Assembly (NCBI GenBank): GCA_910584145.1
Contig: CAJTXX010000042.1
Location: 1-19,399, forward strand
Reading direction: 5' to 3'
DNA from: an uncultured Eggerthellaceae bacterium
GTDB taxonomy: Bacteria > Actinomycetota > Coriobacteriia > Coriobacteriales > Eggerthellaceae
DNA length: 19,399 bases
Shown piece after piece: positions 14,601-19,399 of the stretch. Within the stretch, counting starts at the first letter, position 1. The number at the start of each line of letters is the position of its first letter. The notes under the pieces were generated by a model. It had not been told where the DNA came from. It did not search any database and saw only the letters and a list, made by a program, of their open reading frames with translations. The position numbers and the translations under genes were made by a program.

Positions 14601-16778
14601 AAGGCGCATCTGCACGCCTTCTGCGATCTCGGCAGCTTTTCGCTGATCAGCCTCTTTTCGGCTCTCTAGACCCTCGTCCCATCCCTTGTGGTCGGCAGCT
14701 CCCTGGTACTTGTTCTTCGCTGCAGTCTGATGGAGCGCGAGCGCGTTGACCTTGGCCTCGATGCGCTCATCGTGGGAGCGGAGCGCCTGAAGGATGCTCC
14801 ACACGTTCGCAAACACCCTGGAATCGTCCAGGGCCTCCTCCGGCGTCATTCCCGCCGGTACGAAGATGGGCAGGATGATATAGCCGTAGTCTTTGCCCTC
14901 CGCGCGCCGCATGACGCGCCCGACGGCTTGCACCACATCCACCGTGGAGTTCTTTGCGTTGAAGAATATGACCGCATCCAAGTTCGGCACGTCGATGCCT
15001 TCGGCCAAGCATCGGGCATTCGTCAGGATGCGGCACTCGTCGTCTTCCACGTTCTCGCCGAGCCAGGCGATATTCCGTGCGCGGCGGTCTGCTGGCATGT
15101 TGCCGTCCACGTGCCTCAGGTCGCACCTGAGAGGCAGGCTCTCAGGTGCGTCGCCAGCGTAATCGTCGATGATCTGCGAGAACGCCTCGCAGATAGTCTT
15201 CGATGCGTCGATGGTTGAACAGAAGCCCACCGCGCGATGAAGAGGAACCGCATTGGCATCGATCTGTCCCATGTCATCCACTACGAGCATCTCGCCCAAG
15301 CCGGTTGCGTCTTCGGGGGCTCCCTCGCCATGATCGATGAGGCCTTTCCAGCACCCAATTATCTTCCCTATGTCCGAAGGCTCAAGCGTGCGCGCGTTGA
15401 CGCCCTGGTCGCTTTCGAGCGAAGGCAGCCGGTCCGACAGCGCATCCTCTTGGACGGTCAGCACGACTACCTTATAGTCGGTGAGGAGTTTCTTCTCCAC
15501 CGCCTCGCCGAACTTGATCTGATAGGCGGTGGTCCCATAGATCGCCTCGTCGTCCATCGAGGCAATCGTGTAGTCCTCTTCTGCTCCCTTGCGCTTGGCC
15601 GTCTCGCCGTAAATGCGCGGCGTCGCGGTCATATACAGGCGCTTCTTAGCGCGCACGTTCTCGTCGTAGTGCACCTTCATGAAGGCCGAAGCCTCGGTGG
15701 TGGATACGCCGGGCAATGCGTTTCCCGTCGTCCGGTGCGCCTCGTCGCAGACGATGAGGTCGAATTCGGGAAGACCCAGCTCTTGAGCCTGATGTATGAC
15801 ATCGATTGACTGATAAGTTGAGAAGACGACTACCATGCCGTCGGGGTTCGACCTGCGGTGCGCCTCATAAGATCGCATGAGGCTTTCCGGGTTGGTGGTC
15901 GCCGGGTATTCGAAATCCGCAAGCGTCATGGGCATGCTGTCCTCGCCGCCGCGGCGCGACGCCTTGGCGTCAGAGCAGACAACGAGCGGGCTGATCGGAA
16001 TGCGCGCCTGTGCCATCCACTCCCGCATGGATTGACCGACCAGAGAAATCGATGGGGCGCAGAACAGTACGACACCGGGCTGCCCGTTCAGCCACTCTTC
16101 CGTGAGTCGCAGAGACATGAGCGTTTTTCCAGTGCCACATGCCATGATCGCCTTGCAGCGATCCTGTTCGCCGAATGCGGAAAGGATGGAGTCGATCGCC
16201 TCCCTTTGATGTGGTCGTGGGTCGTAAGTCATCCGCTCTTCGGGCGGAAGACCCTCGATGAAATGCGACCAATCGAGGCCGGAAGCCGCCATCTTCGCCG
16301 TATCTATGAAACGGCTGAGATCGCTCGACATCTGCTGTTCGAGATTTCTGCCCGGACCTCCCGCGCTTGTCATGATGAGCCAATCGGCGAAATCATGATT
16401 GTTCATCAGTGCAGCGAAGAACGAGTCACATACTCCTTTGGGGAGCGGCTTTTCGGAATCGTAGCACTTGCACTGGATCGCGTGCCACTCGCCGCTGGCG
16501 GCCGTCTGCGCAAAAAGGTCGATGCCGATATCTTGGTTCTGTCCATAGACAGGACTGTCTGGCCAAGCTGCAGCCTGCTCCAACGTTCCTATGCGGCTGT
16601 AGAACTTCGACCAAAACGGATCAGCTTTCAGGTAGTACGCGCATAGCGCTTCGTATTTGGTTCCTTGTTCTTTGGCCGTTTGGCTTTCGGTCAGGATAGG
16701 AGTTAGCGCCTCATAGACGGTTTTGAATTGGCTATTCATATGGTTCAGCTTTTCGCTATCTCTGTCATCTGAAGCCAT
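11676..16778 (-). CDS. Type ISP (LlaGI-like) restriction-modification enzyme
   Basis: 1700-aa single-chain enzyme combining restriction, translocation and modification. An N-terminal PD-(D/E)xK nuclease has E43, D87 (GIDL) and Q102-x-K104 (IQCK). A superfamily 2 helicase/translocase (about 180-640) shows CGTGKT (213-218), DEAH (344-347), TAT (383-385) and QAVGRVMRR (616-624). A helical coupler (about 650-890) leads to an N6-adenine methyltransferase with LDPFTGTGTF (937-946) and NPPY (1046-1049). The remainder (about 1200-1690) is the target recognition domain. Length and order match LlaGI/LlaBIII (about 1570-1620 aa), slightly longer. Known members methylate one strand and cut after head-to-head translocation. 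An in-frame 38-codon repeat expansion lies around codons 1357-1401. TAATG overlaps couple it to genes on both sides. Confidence 0.93.
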   Translation of the reverse strand: MASDDRDSEKLNHMNSQFKTVYEALTPILTESQTAKEQGTKYEALCAYYLKADPFWSKFYSRIGTLEQAAAWPDSPVYGQNQDIGIDLFAQTAASGEWHAIQCKCYDSEKPLPKGVCDSFFAALMNNHDFADWLIMTSAGGPGRNLEQQMSSDLSRFIDTAKMAASGLDWSHFIEGLPPEERMTYDPRPHQREAIDSILSAFGEQDRCKAIMACGTGKTLMSLRLTEEWLNGQPGVVLFCAPSISLVGQSMREWMAQARIPISPLVVCSDAKASRRGGEDSMPMTLADFEYPATTNPESLMRSYEAHRRSNPDGMVVVFSTYQSIDVIHQAQELGLPEFDLIVCDEAHRTTGNALPGVSTTEASAFMKVHYDENVRAKKRLYMTATPRIYGETAKRKGAEEDYTIASMDDEAIYGTTAYQIKFGEAVEKKLLTDYKVVVLTVQEDALSDRLPSLESDQGVNARTLEPSDIGKIIGCWKGLIDHGEGAPEDATGLGEMLVVDDMGQIDANAVPLHRAVGFCSTIDASKTICEAFSQIIDDYAGDAPESLPLRCDLRHVDGNMPADRRARNIAWLGENVEDDECRILTNARCLAEGIDVPNLDAVIFFNAKNSTVDVVQAVGRVMRRAEGKDYGYIILPIFVPAGMTPEEALDDSRVFANVWSILQALRSHDERIEAKVNALALHQTAAKNKYQGAADHKGWDEGLESRKEADQRKAAEIAEGVQMRLSLYPVERWEKAVKTQLVKKCGTRIYWDEWAEDVARIAERHIERIGSLIRDDAGVREQFEIFLKGLRDSLNPGITDDEAVQMIAQHIITMPVFEALFGEYEFAESNPVSITINTFLASLQGRELDEASDAEVLEDVYASVRRRAAMVSSDAAKQQLIRDLYEKFFKVAFKATSDKMGIVYTPDEVVNYILHATNRLLQKEFGQQLSDPGVNILDPFTGTGTFIVNLLQDEELMPADKLPTKYRGEIWCNEILLLAYYIATINIEYAYHSRMPNEYVPFEGAVLTDTFQMHEAGDSLDVGMFMDNTERILREMETPIHVIVGNPPYSAGQKSENDNNANQVYPTLDEQIRQKYVEKSEARLSKGAYDMYIRAFRWATDRIGSRGIIAFVTNGGWLDAQAMDGFRKCLVEEFNSIYVFNLRGNQRTQGEQSRKEGGKIFGSGSRAPIAITMLVKNPSSEERGVIHYHDIGDYLDREAKLSIVASAIDGEPFEWDLLQPDKHGDWLNQRDGSWYDFAPLGLEKYKKPLGIFETYSLGVCTNRDAWAVNFSRKELIEDMKLLLATYEFEKNRYLQSDMTDEIDDFVDNDTGKISWTRRLKGYASKGEKILFDESATVICQYRPFCREWVYYSKELNEMTYQQPRLFPIARRDGKKAERTYQQPIFSSPTKKGGVEMTYQQYSPLMPNLAIQAAGIGSRSFSCLMIDRVAVLDNVEKGQCFPLYWYEENESLGGLFAEESEEYIRHDAITDEALKVFRKAYPRAFDAHGKSVARAKKEGGPELSKEDIFYYIYGILHSPEYRQRFEANLKKELPRIPLAKDFKAFSLAGRRLAQLHLDYENVEPYPLTVRGDAGNPGRVQKMKWGKHKDPETGKKVDDYTTLIYNESLTFSDIPEAANEYKVNGRSPLEWMIDRYQMKTDKASGIVNDPNDYSDDPTYVSGLIPRLVTVAMDTLDIVNTLPPLNELPQPADWPFAWKAGE
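12576..12708 (-). repeat. Triplicated 19-bp repeat with nested palindromes in the Type ISP specificity region
   Basis: TTGCTGGTATGTCATTTCG (plus strand) occurs at 12576-12594 and 12690-12708, and with one change at 12630-12648. The offsets of 54 and 60 bp keep the reading frame and give three TYQQ units in the protein. CCCCGCCTTTTT (12596-12607) and AAAAAGGCGGGG (12678-12689) are an inverted pair. GCCTTTTTCCcATCGC (12649-12664) and its partner (12670-12685) form a 16-bp stem with one mismatch and a 5-nt loop. Confidence 0.85.
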
Positions 16779-16984
16779 TACTGCATTCCCTTCTTGAGCT
16801 CTTCAATCATGCACATGCGAAGAAAGGCGGAAAAGCCCATCCCGCGCATAGAAGAAGCTTCCTTGGCGGCATCTCTGAGATTTTTAGGGATACGTATGGT
16901 TATCGCCGTCATTTCGCCTTCAACCAAATACCTTTGTATGTCGGTAGCGCAAGCATCGTTTTTTATGAGCTCTGCATAATCCAT
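16778..16984 (-). CDS. Ribbon-helix-helix protein, probable operon regulator
   Basis: 68-aa protein. MTAITIRIPKNLRDAAKEAS (25-44) is a ribbon-helix-helix strand and first helix, and MGFSAFLRMCMIEELKK completes the fold. It is the first gene after the promoter, has a strong AAAGGAG ribosome-binding sequence, and its TAA overlaps the Type ISP ATG. Small DNA-binding proteins ahead of restriction-modification genes often time their expression (C proteins); a similar controller role is inferred here. An antitoxin-like role is possible, but no matching toxin is present. Confidence 0.75.
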   Translation of the reverse strand: MDYAELIKNDACATDIQRYLVEGEMTAITIRIPKNLRDAAKEASSMRGMGFSAFLRMCMIEELKKGMQ

Positions 16985-16999
16985 GACACTCCTTTGAGA

Positions 17000-17016
17000 T
17001 ATTGACTAATGCAATA
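17000..17016. promoter_or_regulatory. Candidate operator in the leader of the defence operon
   Basis: TATTG (17000-17004) and CAATA (17012-17016) are an inverted repeat separated by 7 bp, between the predicted transcription start and the ATG of the ribbon-helix-helix gene. Such short spaced half sites suit a ribbon-helix-helix repressor. The arms are only 5 bp, so this is weak evidence. Confidence 0.3.
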
Positions 17017-17027
17017 CATATGAAAGT

Positions 17028-17057
17028 ATTATAGCGTGTTGATCTGATGATTGTCCC
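17028..17057 (-). promoter_or_regulatory. Promoter of the six-gene defence operon
   Basis: A perfect TATAAT (17028-17033, minus strand) lies 18 bp downstream of GGGACA (17052-17057), a 4/6 match to the -35 consensus. The ATG of the first gene follows about 44 nt after the -10. No other good promoter was noticed between the operon genes, which have essentially no spacers. Confidence 0.65.
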
Positions 17058-17138
17058 CGCTTTGGAATGAAGCGAGGAATTGCCCAACAGCTCAACAACC
17101 GCTTTTTCTTTTATAGATATGTTTATATCTTTTTTAAC

Positions 17139-17270
17139 GGTATCGCCAGAGTGATACCAACTAAGGGTGTTGCTATCGGTGGAGCGAAAGCATAGGTATC
17201 GTTGTAGCGAAGTGTTGCTGTCGGTAGGACGAAGCCTTTTCGCGAATGGTGTCGTCAGAACGACAGCAAC
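17139..17270. repeat. Array of five degenerate repeat units in alternating orientation
   Basis: Plus-orientation units are at 17139-17161, about 17195-17212 (partial) and 17248-17270. Inverted units are at 17169-17191 and 17214-17236. The shared pattern begins GGT-TCG and ends CGA-AGCAAC. The two inverted units match each other at 19 of 23 positions. GTTGCTGTCG (17214-17223) and CGACAGCAAC (17261-17270) are a perfect inverted pair. Most units are semi-palindromic (TCGT...ACGA). The array lies upstream of the defence-operon promoter, in noncoding DNA. Confidence 0.6.
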
Positions 17271-17323
17271 GGTGCAAAACTCGCCCAAAATTCGTTTGTC
17301 CACGTGTTGTACAATCCGAATCA

Positions 17324-17364
17324 GGTGGTCAAATGGTGGTCAGCTAGGTGGTCATTTGGTGGTC
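17324..17364. repeat. Four GGTGGTC boxes at helical spacing near the tRNA
   Basis: Exact GGTGGTC occurs at 17324, 17335, 17347 and 17358, at intervals of 11, 12 and 11 bp, so all boxes face nearly the same side of the helix. They lie about 95 bp from the 3' end of tRNA-fMet, between the tRNA terminator and the island. This is compatible with integrase arm-type sites at an attachment region, but no integrase gene is present to confirm it. Confidence 0.65.
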
Positions 17365-17403
17365 GCGTGACGAAGCATTTGTTCGGACTCCCCATGAGAG
17401 GGG

Positions 17404-17449
17404 AAAGAAAAAGCAGGTCAGATAACCTTTTCAGATTATCCAACCTGCT
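17404..17449 (-). terminator. Intrinsic terminator of tRNA-fMet
   Basis: On the minus strand AGCAGGT (17443-17449) pairs with ACCTGCT (17412-17418), with an inner GATAA/TTATC helix, followed by TTTTTCTTT. It begins about 8 nt after the tRNA 3' end, where a tRNA terminator is expected. Confidence 0.85.
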
Positions 17450-17457
17450 GTTCAAGT

Positions 17458-17534
17458 TGGTCGCGGGGGCAGGATTTGAACCTACGACCTCCGGGTTATG
17501 AGCCCGGCGAGCTACCAGACTGCTCCACCCCGCA
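17458..17534 (-). tRNA. Initiator tRNA-fMet (anticodon CAU), CCA encoded
   Basis: All four arms fold: acceptor GCGGGG/CCCCGC, D stem GAGC/GCTC, anticodon stem CCGGG/CCCGG around CTCATAA, and T stem GTAGG/CCTGC. CCA is encoded at 17458-17460, for 77 nt in total. The three consecutive G-C pairs at the base of the anticodon stem and the absence of a Watson-Crick 1-72 pair (T1 opposite G72) mark it as initiator rather than elongator. It is a plausible integration target for the adjoining island. Confidence 0.95.
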
Positions 17535-17562
17535 TCATCTGGCGCCTTATCGGCGATGTTCT

Positions 17563-17591
17563 ATGATACACGCTTGCATCTGACGATGCAA
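17563..17591 (-). promoter_or_regulatory. Candidate promoter of tRNA-fMet overlapping a palindrome
   Basis: TTGCAT (17586-17591) and TATCAT (17563-17568) are 17 bp apart on the minus strand, with about 28 nt to the tRNA. The -35 lies in a perfect 8-bp hairpin, CTTGCATC/GATGCAAG (17573-17592, loop TGAC). That hairpin could also help terminate the surface-protein gene upstream, although no U-tract follows. Confidence 0.45.
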
Positions 17592-17633
17592 GGGGTTCCG
17601 CCGAATAAAGTCGACACACCGATCGGCTGTCTG

Positions 17634-19229
17634 TCAGGCTGAGCCTCTTGCGCGACCGGTTTGGGAACGGCTACGGTTGCCGAGCAGCAGGGCCATACCA
17701 CCGGTGAACAGCGCGCACGCGAGCAGTGCCGTCGACCCTGCGAGGGCGTAGCGGATGTTGTCGCCCGTCTTCGCGAGGTCCTTGCCGCCGGAGTTCTGGC
17801 TGTTATTCGTGCCTTGAGTGCCGTTGCCGCTGCTGTTGTTGCCCTGGCCATTGCCGTTATCGCCAGCAGGCGGTTTGGTGTTGTCCTGGTTGTCGCCGTT
17901 CCCGTTAGCAGGAGGCTTGGTGCCGTCCTGGTTGTCATCATCGCCACCAGCAGGCGGCTTAGCACCATCCGTGGAGGTATCCCCTACTGGTCTGACCCCG
18001 ATACCCAATATCGACAGGTCAGTCACTGTCGTTGATACGATCTCGCCCGGTGCTGACGGTATATCTTCATAAGTGATCGTGCCGTCTTGATGCTTATGCC
18101 AAATCCTCACCATTAGATCATTAATGGGCTTATCGGACGTAGTGATAAAAAGGGGAGATGGGAGAAAGTTTATCTTCAAGGAACCAAATCCATCATGAAT
18201 CTGAGCATCGCCTGCAAAAAGCCTGATGTCGCAAACTCGGAAGTTGTAATCCTTTAGACCAGCAACTGCATCAGCCCCGAATTCTTGCCAGCATTTCTCC
18301 GTGAGATCAGAACCACCCGATTCAAACGTAGTCGTAGTCGTTAACCGTTCTCCGGGCGCGACATTATATCCAGCCAATACCCCTTCGACCGAGAGACGGA
18401 CCCCCATAATCCCCGGAGTCATTGCCTGCATGGAAGATGAGACATTCGAGCCCTCCTTCATCCATGCTATATACAAATCGCAGGATTCGTTTATGGGGTC
18501 TGTTGCAGCCACTGGTTGCGCCTCAGAATCTACCCAACCCTGGAAAGTAAACCCAGGAGCAAGTGGATGAGTGTCACCTATAGAGATATCATGGTCGGTC
18601 TCTAGATTGAAGAAACAATCAACATCCTCATCAACCGCCTGAGACCTAGCATCTGCAAAGCTCATCCCTTTCGGGAAAAATACAGGCACGGCATGATTAT
18701 CTGATTTGGACCCGGACTCTGCAGGATATATTATATGCATATAGACCGCGACCTTATCCACTCCCTCGGAAGAAGCGTCAGTCTCAGTGCTGTTTTCTGT
18801 AGCTTCTGTAGCCGAAGCTGTATCAGCCGCTGCGTCTAGCGTGATGTCGAATTCGTCGCTGGTGCGTATGCTTTGATCGGGATCGGCGTTGGTGTCATCC
18901 GGCGCTTCGGTGTCGTCGGCTTTGCCTGAGGTGCTCTCGGTTGCTGTGTCCATGCCGGTGCTGGTGTCTGGTGCGGGCTCGGAGGTGGTCGGCGCTGGTG
19001 CCGTGGCATCCTCGCCGGTCGGTTGCGAGGCGGAATCGGACACCACAGGCGTCTCGACCTCGGCTGATGCCTCGGCGCTCGTGTCTACTGCAACCAGTTG
19101 GTCGGCCTCCGCGGTGCTCCCGCTCTGGGCTATAGCCGCTAGCGGGAACGCCATGCTCGCAGCGAGCGACAGCGCGCACGCGGACGCGAGCACCGCCCGG
19201 AGCGACCTCCTTGTCTTTTCCTTCAACAT
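17634..19229 (-). CDS. LAKTG cell-wall-anchored surface protein with InlB-type repeat
   Basis: 531-aa secreted protein. The signal peptide is about residues 1-34 (RRSLRAVLASACALSLAASM...AIA). A Thr/Ser/Ala/Asp-rich, probably disordered stretch runs to about 160. A segment around 160-260 ends PGFTFQGWVDSE...CDLYIAWM, like an InlB/Listeria-Bacteroides (Flg_new) repeat. A less recognisable globular part follows, then three 14-residue repeats (D-x-x-KPPA) before a sortase signal. LAKTG (485-489), a hydrophobic segment and an Arg-rich tail complete the anchor. Predicted to be attached to peptidoglycan by a sortase; adhesion is a guess from architecture. ATG 19229 gives a complete signal peptide and follows a purine-rich GGGAGAGGGA. 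Confidence 0.88.
   Translation of the reverse strand: MLKEKTRRSLRAVLASACALSLAASMAFPLAAIAQSGSTAEADQLVAVDTSAEASAEVETPVVSDSASQPTGEDATAPAPTTSEPAPDTSTGMDTATESTSGKADDTEAPDDTNADPDQSIRTSDEFDITLDAAADTASATEATENSTETDASSEGVDKVAVYMHIIYPAESGSKSDNHAVPVFFPKGMSFADARSQAVDEDVDCFFNLETDHDISIGDTHPLAPGFTFQGWVDSEAQPVAATDPINESCDLYIAWMKEGSNVSSSMQAMTPGIMGVRLSVEGVLAGYNVAPGERLTTTTTFESGGSDLTEKCWQEFGADAVAGLKDYNFRVCDIRLFAGDAQIHDGFGSLKINFLPSPLFITTSDKPINDLMVRIWHKHQDGTITYEDIPSAPGEIVSTTVTDLSILGIGVRPVGDTSTDGAKPPAGGDDDNQDGTKPPANGNGDNQDNTKPPAGDNGNGQGNNSSGNGTQGTNNSQNSGGKDLAKTGDNIRYALAGSTALLACALFTGGMALLLGNRSRSQTGRARGSA
17844..17969 (-). repeat. Three 42-bp tandem repeats in the surface-protein gene
   Basis: Three in-frame 42-bp units encode DGAKPPAGGDDDNQ, DGTKPPANGNGDNQ and DNTKPPAGDNGNGQ. 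They form a flexible wall-spanning stalk just before the LAKTG anchor. Such repeats commonly vary in copy number between strains. Confidence 0.85.
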
Positions 19230-19279
19230 TCCCTCTCCCGTTCTCTGTATATCTCGATCGGAACTTCTCGTATCGTCTT

Positions 19280-19320
19280 GGCGGGATGCGGCGAACGGTG
19301 AACGCTTGCCTTATCCCGCC
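19280..19320 (-). terminator. Hairpin after the upstream surface-protein gene
   Basis: GGCGGGAT (19280-19287) and ATCCCGCC (19313-19320) form a perfect 8-bp stem with a 25-nt loop. It begins 12 nt past the stop codon of the partial gene at the window edge. There is no clear U-tract, so terminator function is inferred from position and GC content. Confidence 0.45.
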
Positions 19321-19331
19321 TAGCTGCTTCA

Positions 19332-19399
19332 TCAGGCAGCCTCGGGCTCCTCCTCGTCGCGGCGGCGCCTCACGATGAGGGCGATGCCCGCCCCAGCTG
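19332..19399 (-). CDS. C-terminal tail of a second membrane- or wall-anchored protein (partial)
   Basis: Only the last 22 codons are in the window: a small hydrophobic stretch AGAGIALIV followed by RRRRDEEEPEAA and a TGA stop at 19332. A membrane segment closed by an arginine cluster is the usual end of a sortase substrate. The sorting motif itself would lie outside the window. It is in the same orientation as the LAKTG protein, suggesting a surface-protein cluster. Confidence 0.6.
   Translation of the reverse strand, partial: AGAGIALIVRRRRDEEEPEAA

Noticed and set aside
17115..17135. AGATAT/ATATCT stem followed by T run as an intrinsic terminator
   Set aside because: The stem is six A/T-only pairs, too weak for a convincing terminator, and no plus-strand gene ends there.
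16920..17303. 127-codon minus-strand frame across the inverted-unit array
   Set aside because: It overlaps the well-supported ribbon-helix-helix gene and its promoter, and its middle is simply the repeat array read through.
17139..17364. CRISPR array
   Set aside because: Units are short, degenerate, alternate in orientation and have no uniform spacers; no cas genes are in the window.
17304..17501. 65-codon plus-strand reading frame ending GAGFEPTTSGL
   Set aside because: It reads across the minus-strand tRNA-fMet and its terminator. This C terminus is the familiar false translation of a tRNA gene.

Overview
The window looks like a GC-rich actinobacterial chromosome, most plausibly Coriobacteriia / Eggerthellaceae. 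This is inferred from the menaquinone MenE-MenC fusion, a MscL with a C-terminal zinc ribbon, LAKTG-type wall-anchored proteins and the codon style; no rRNA is present to settle it. Housekeeping-type, GC-rich DNA flanks an AT-richer defence island of about 11 kb (roughly 6.2-17.4 kb), whose right edge lies beside an initiator tRNA gene.

Left part (1-6221). A strong hairpin at the left edge is followed by a 942-residue MenE-MenC fusion on the minus strand, for two consecutive menaquinone steps. A structured intergenic region of about 640 bp comes next. Then a plus-strand cluster follows: an OmpR-type response regulator, a two-TM sensor histidine kinase, and mscL ending in a four-cysteine ribbon. 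An 11-bp perfect inverted repeat that also holds 11-bp-spaced half sites lies upstream of the regulator.

Island (about 6.2-17.4 kb, all genes on the minus strand). At its left end is an AbiE type IV toxin-antitoxin locus. The AbiEi antitoxin and its palindromic promoter are intact, but the AbiEii toxin has collapsed to about 70 codons. Next is a 327-bp internally deleted IS256-type element with both terminal inverted repeats. The main content is a six-gene operon with stop/start overlaps or 1-2 nt gaps, transcribed from about 17.02 kb to 7.58 kb. Its order is: ribbon-helix-helix protein; 1700-aa single-polypeptide Type ISP (LlaGI-like) restriction-modification enzyme; Cap4/DUF4297-like nuclease fused to an ABC-3C C-terminal domain; ABC-3C middle component; DUF3732 coiled-coil ABC ATPase with a CPIC hook; and a small unrecognised protein broken by a one-base deletion. 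The operon therefore joins a modification-restriction enzyme to an ABC three-component conflict system, probably under one promoter and perhaps controlled by the ribbon-helix-helix protein.

Right edge (17.06-19.4 kb). Upstream of the operon promoter is an array of five degenerate units in alternating orientation, four of them 23 bp long. After it come four GGTGGTC boxes at 11-12 bp spacing, an intrinsic terminator and tRNA-fMet(CAU) on the minus strand. This looks like an integration boundary, although no integrase is in the window. Beyond it are a 531-aa LAKTG wall-anchored protein and the C-terminal tail of a second surface protein.

The strongest candidates for new biology are the fused Type ISP / ABC-3C operon, the in-frame triplicated repeat with a nested palindrome in the specificity region of the Type ISP enzyme, the inverted-unit array upstream of the operon, and the orphaned AbiEi antitoxin.
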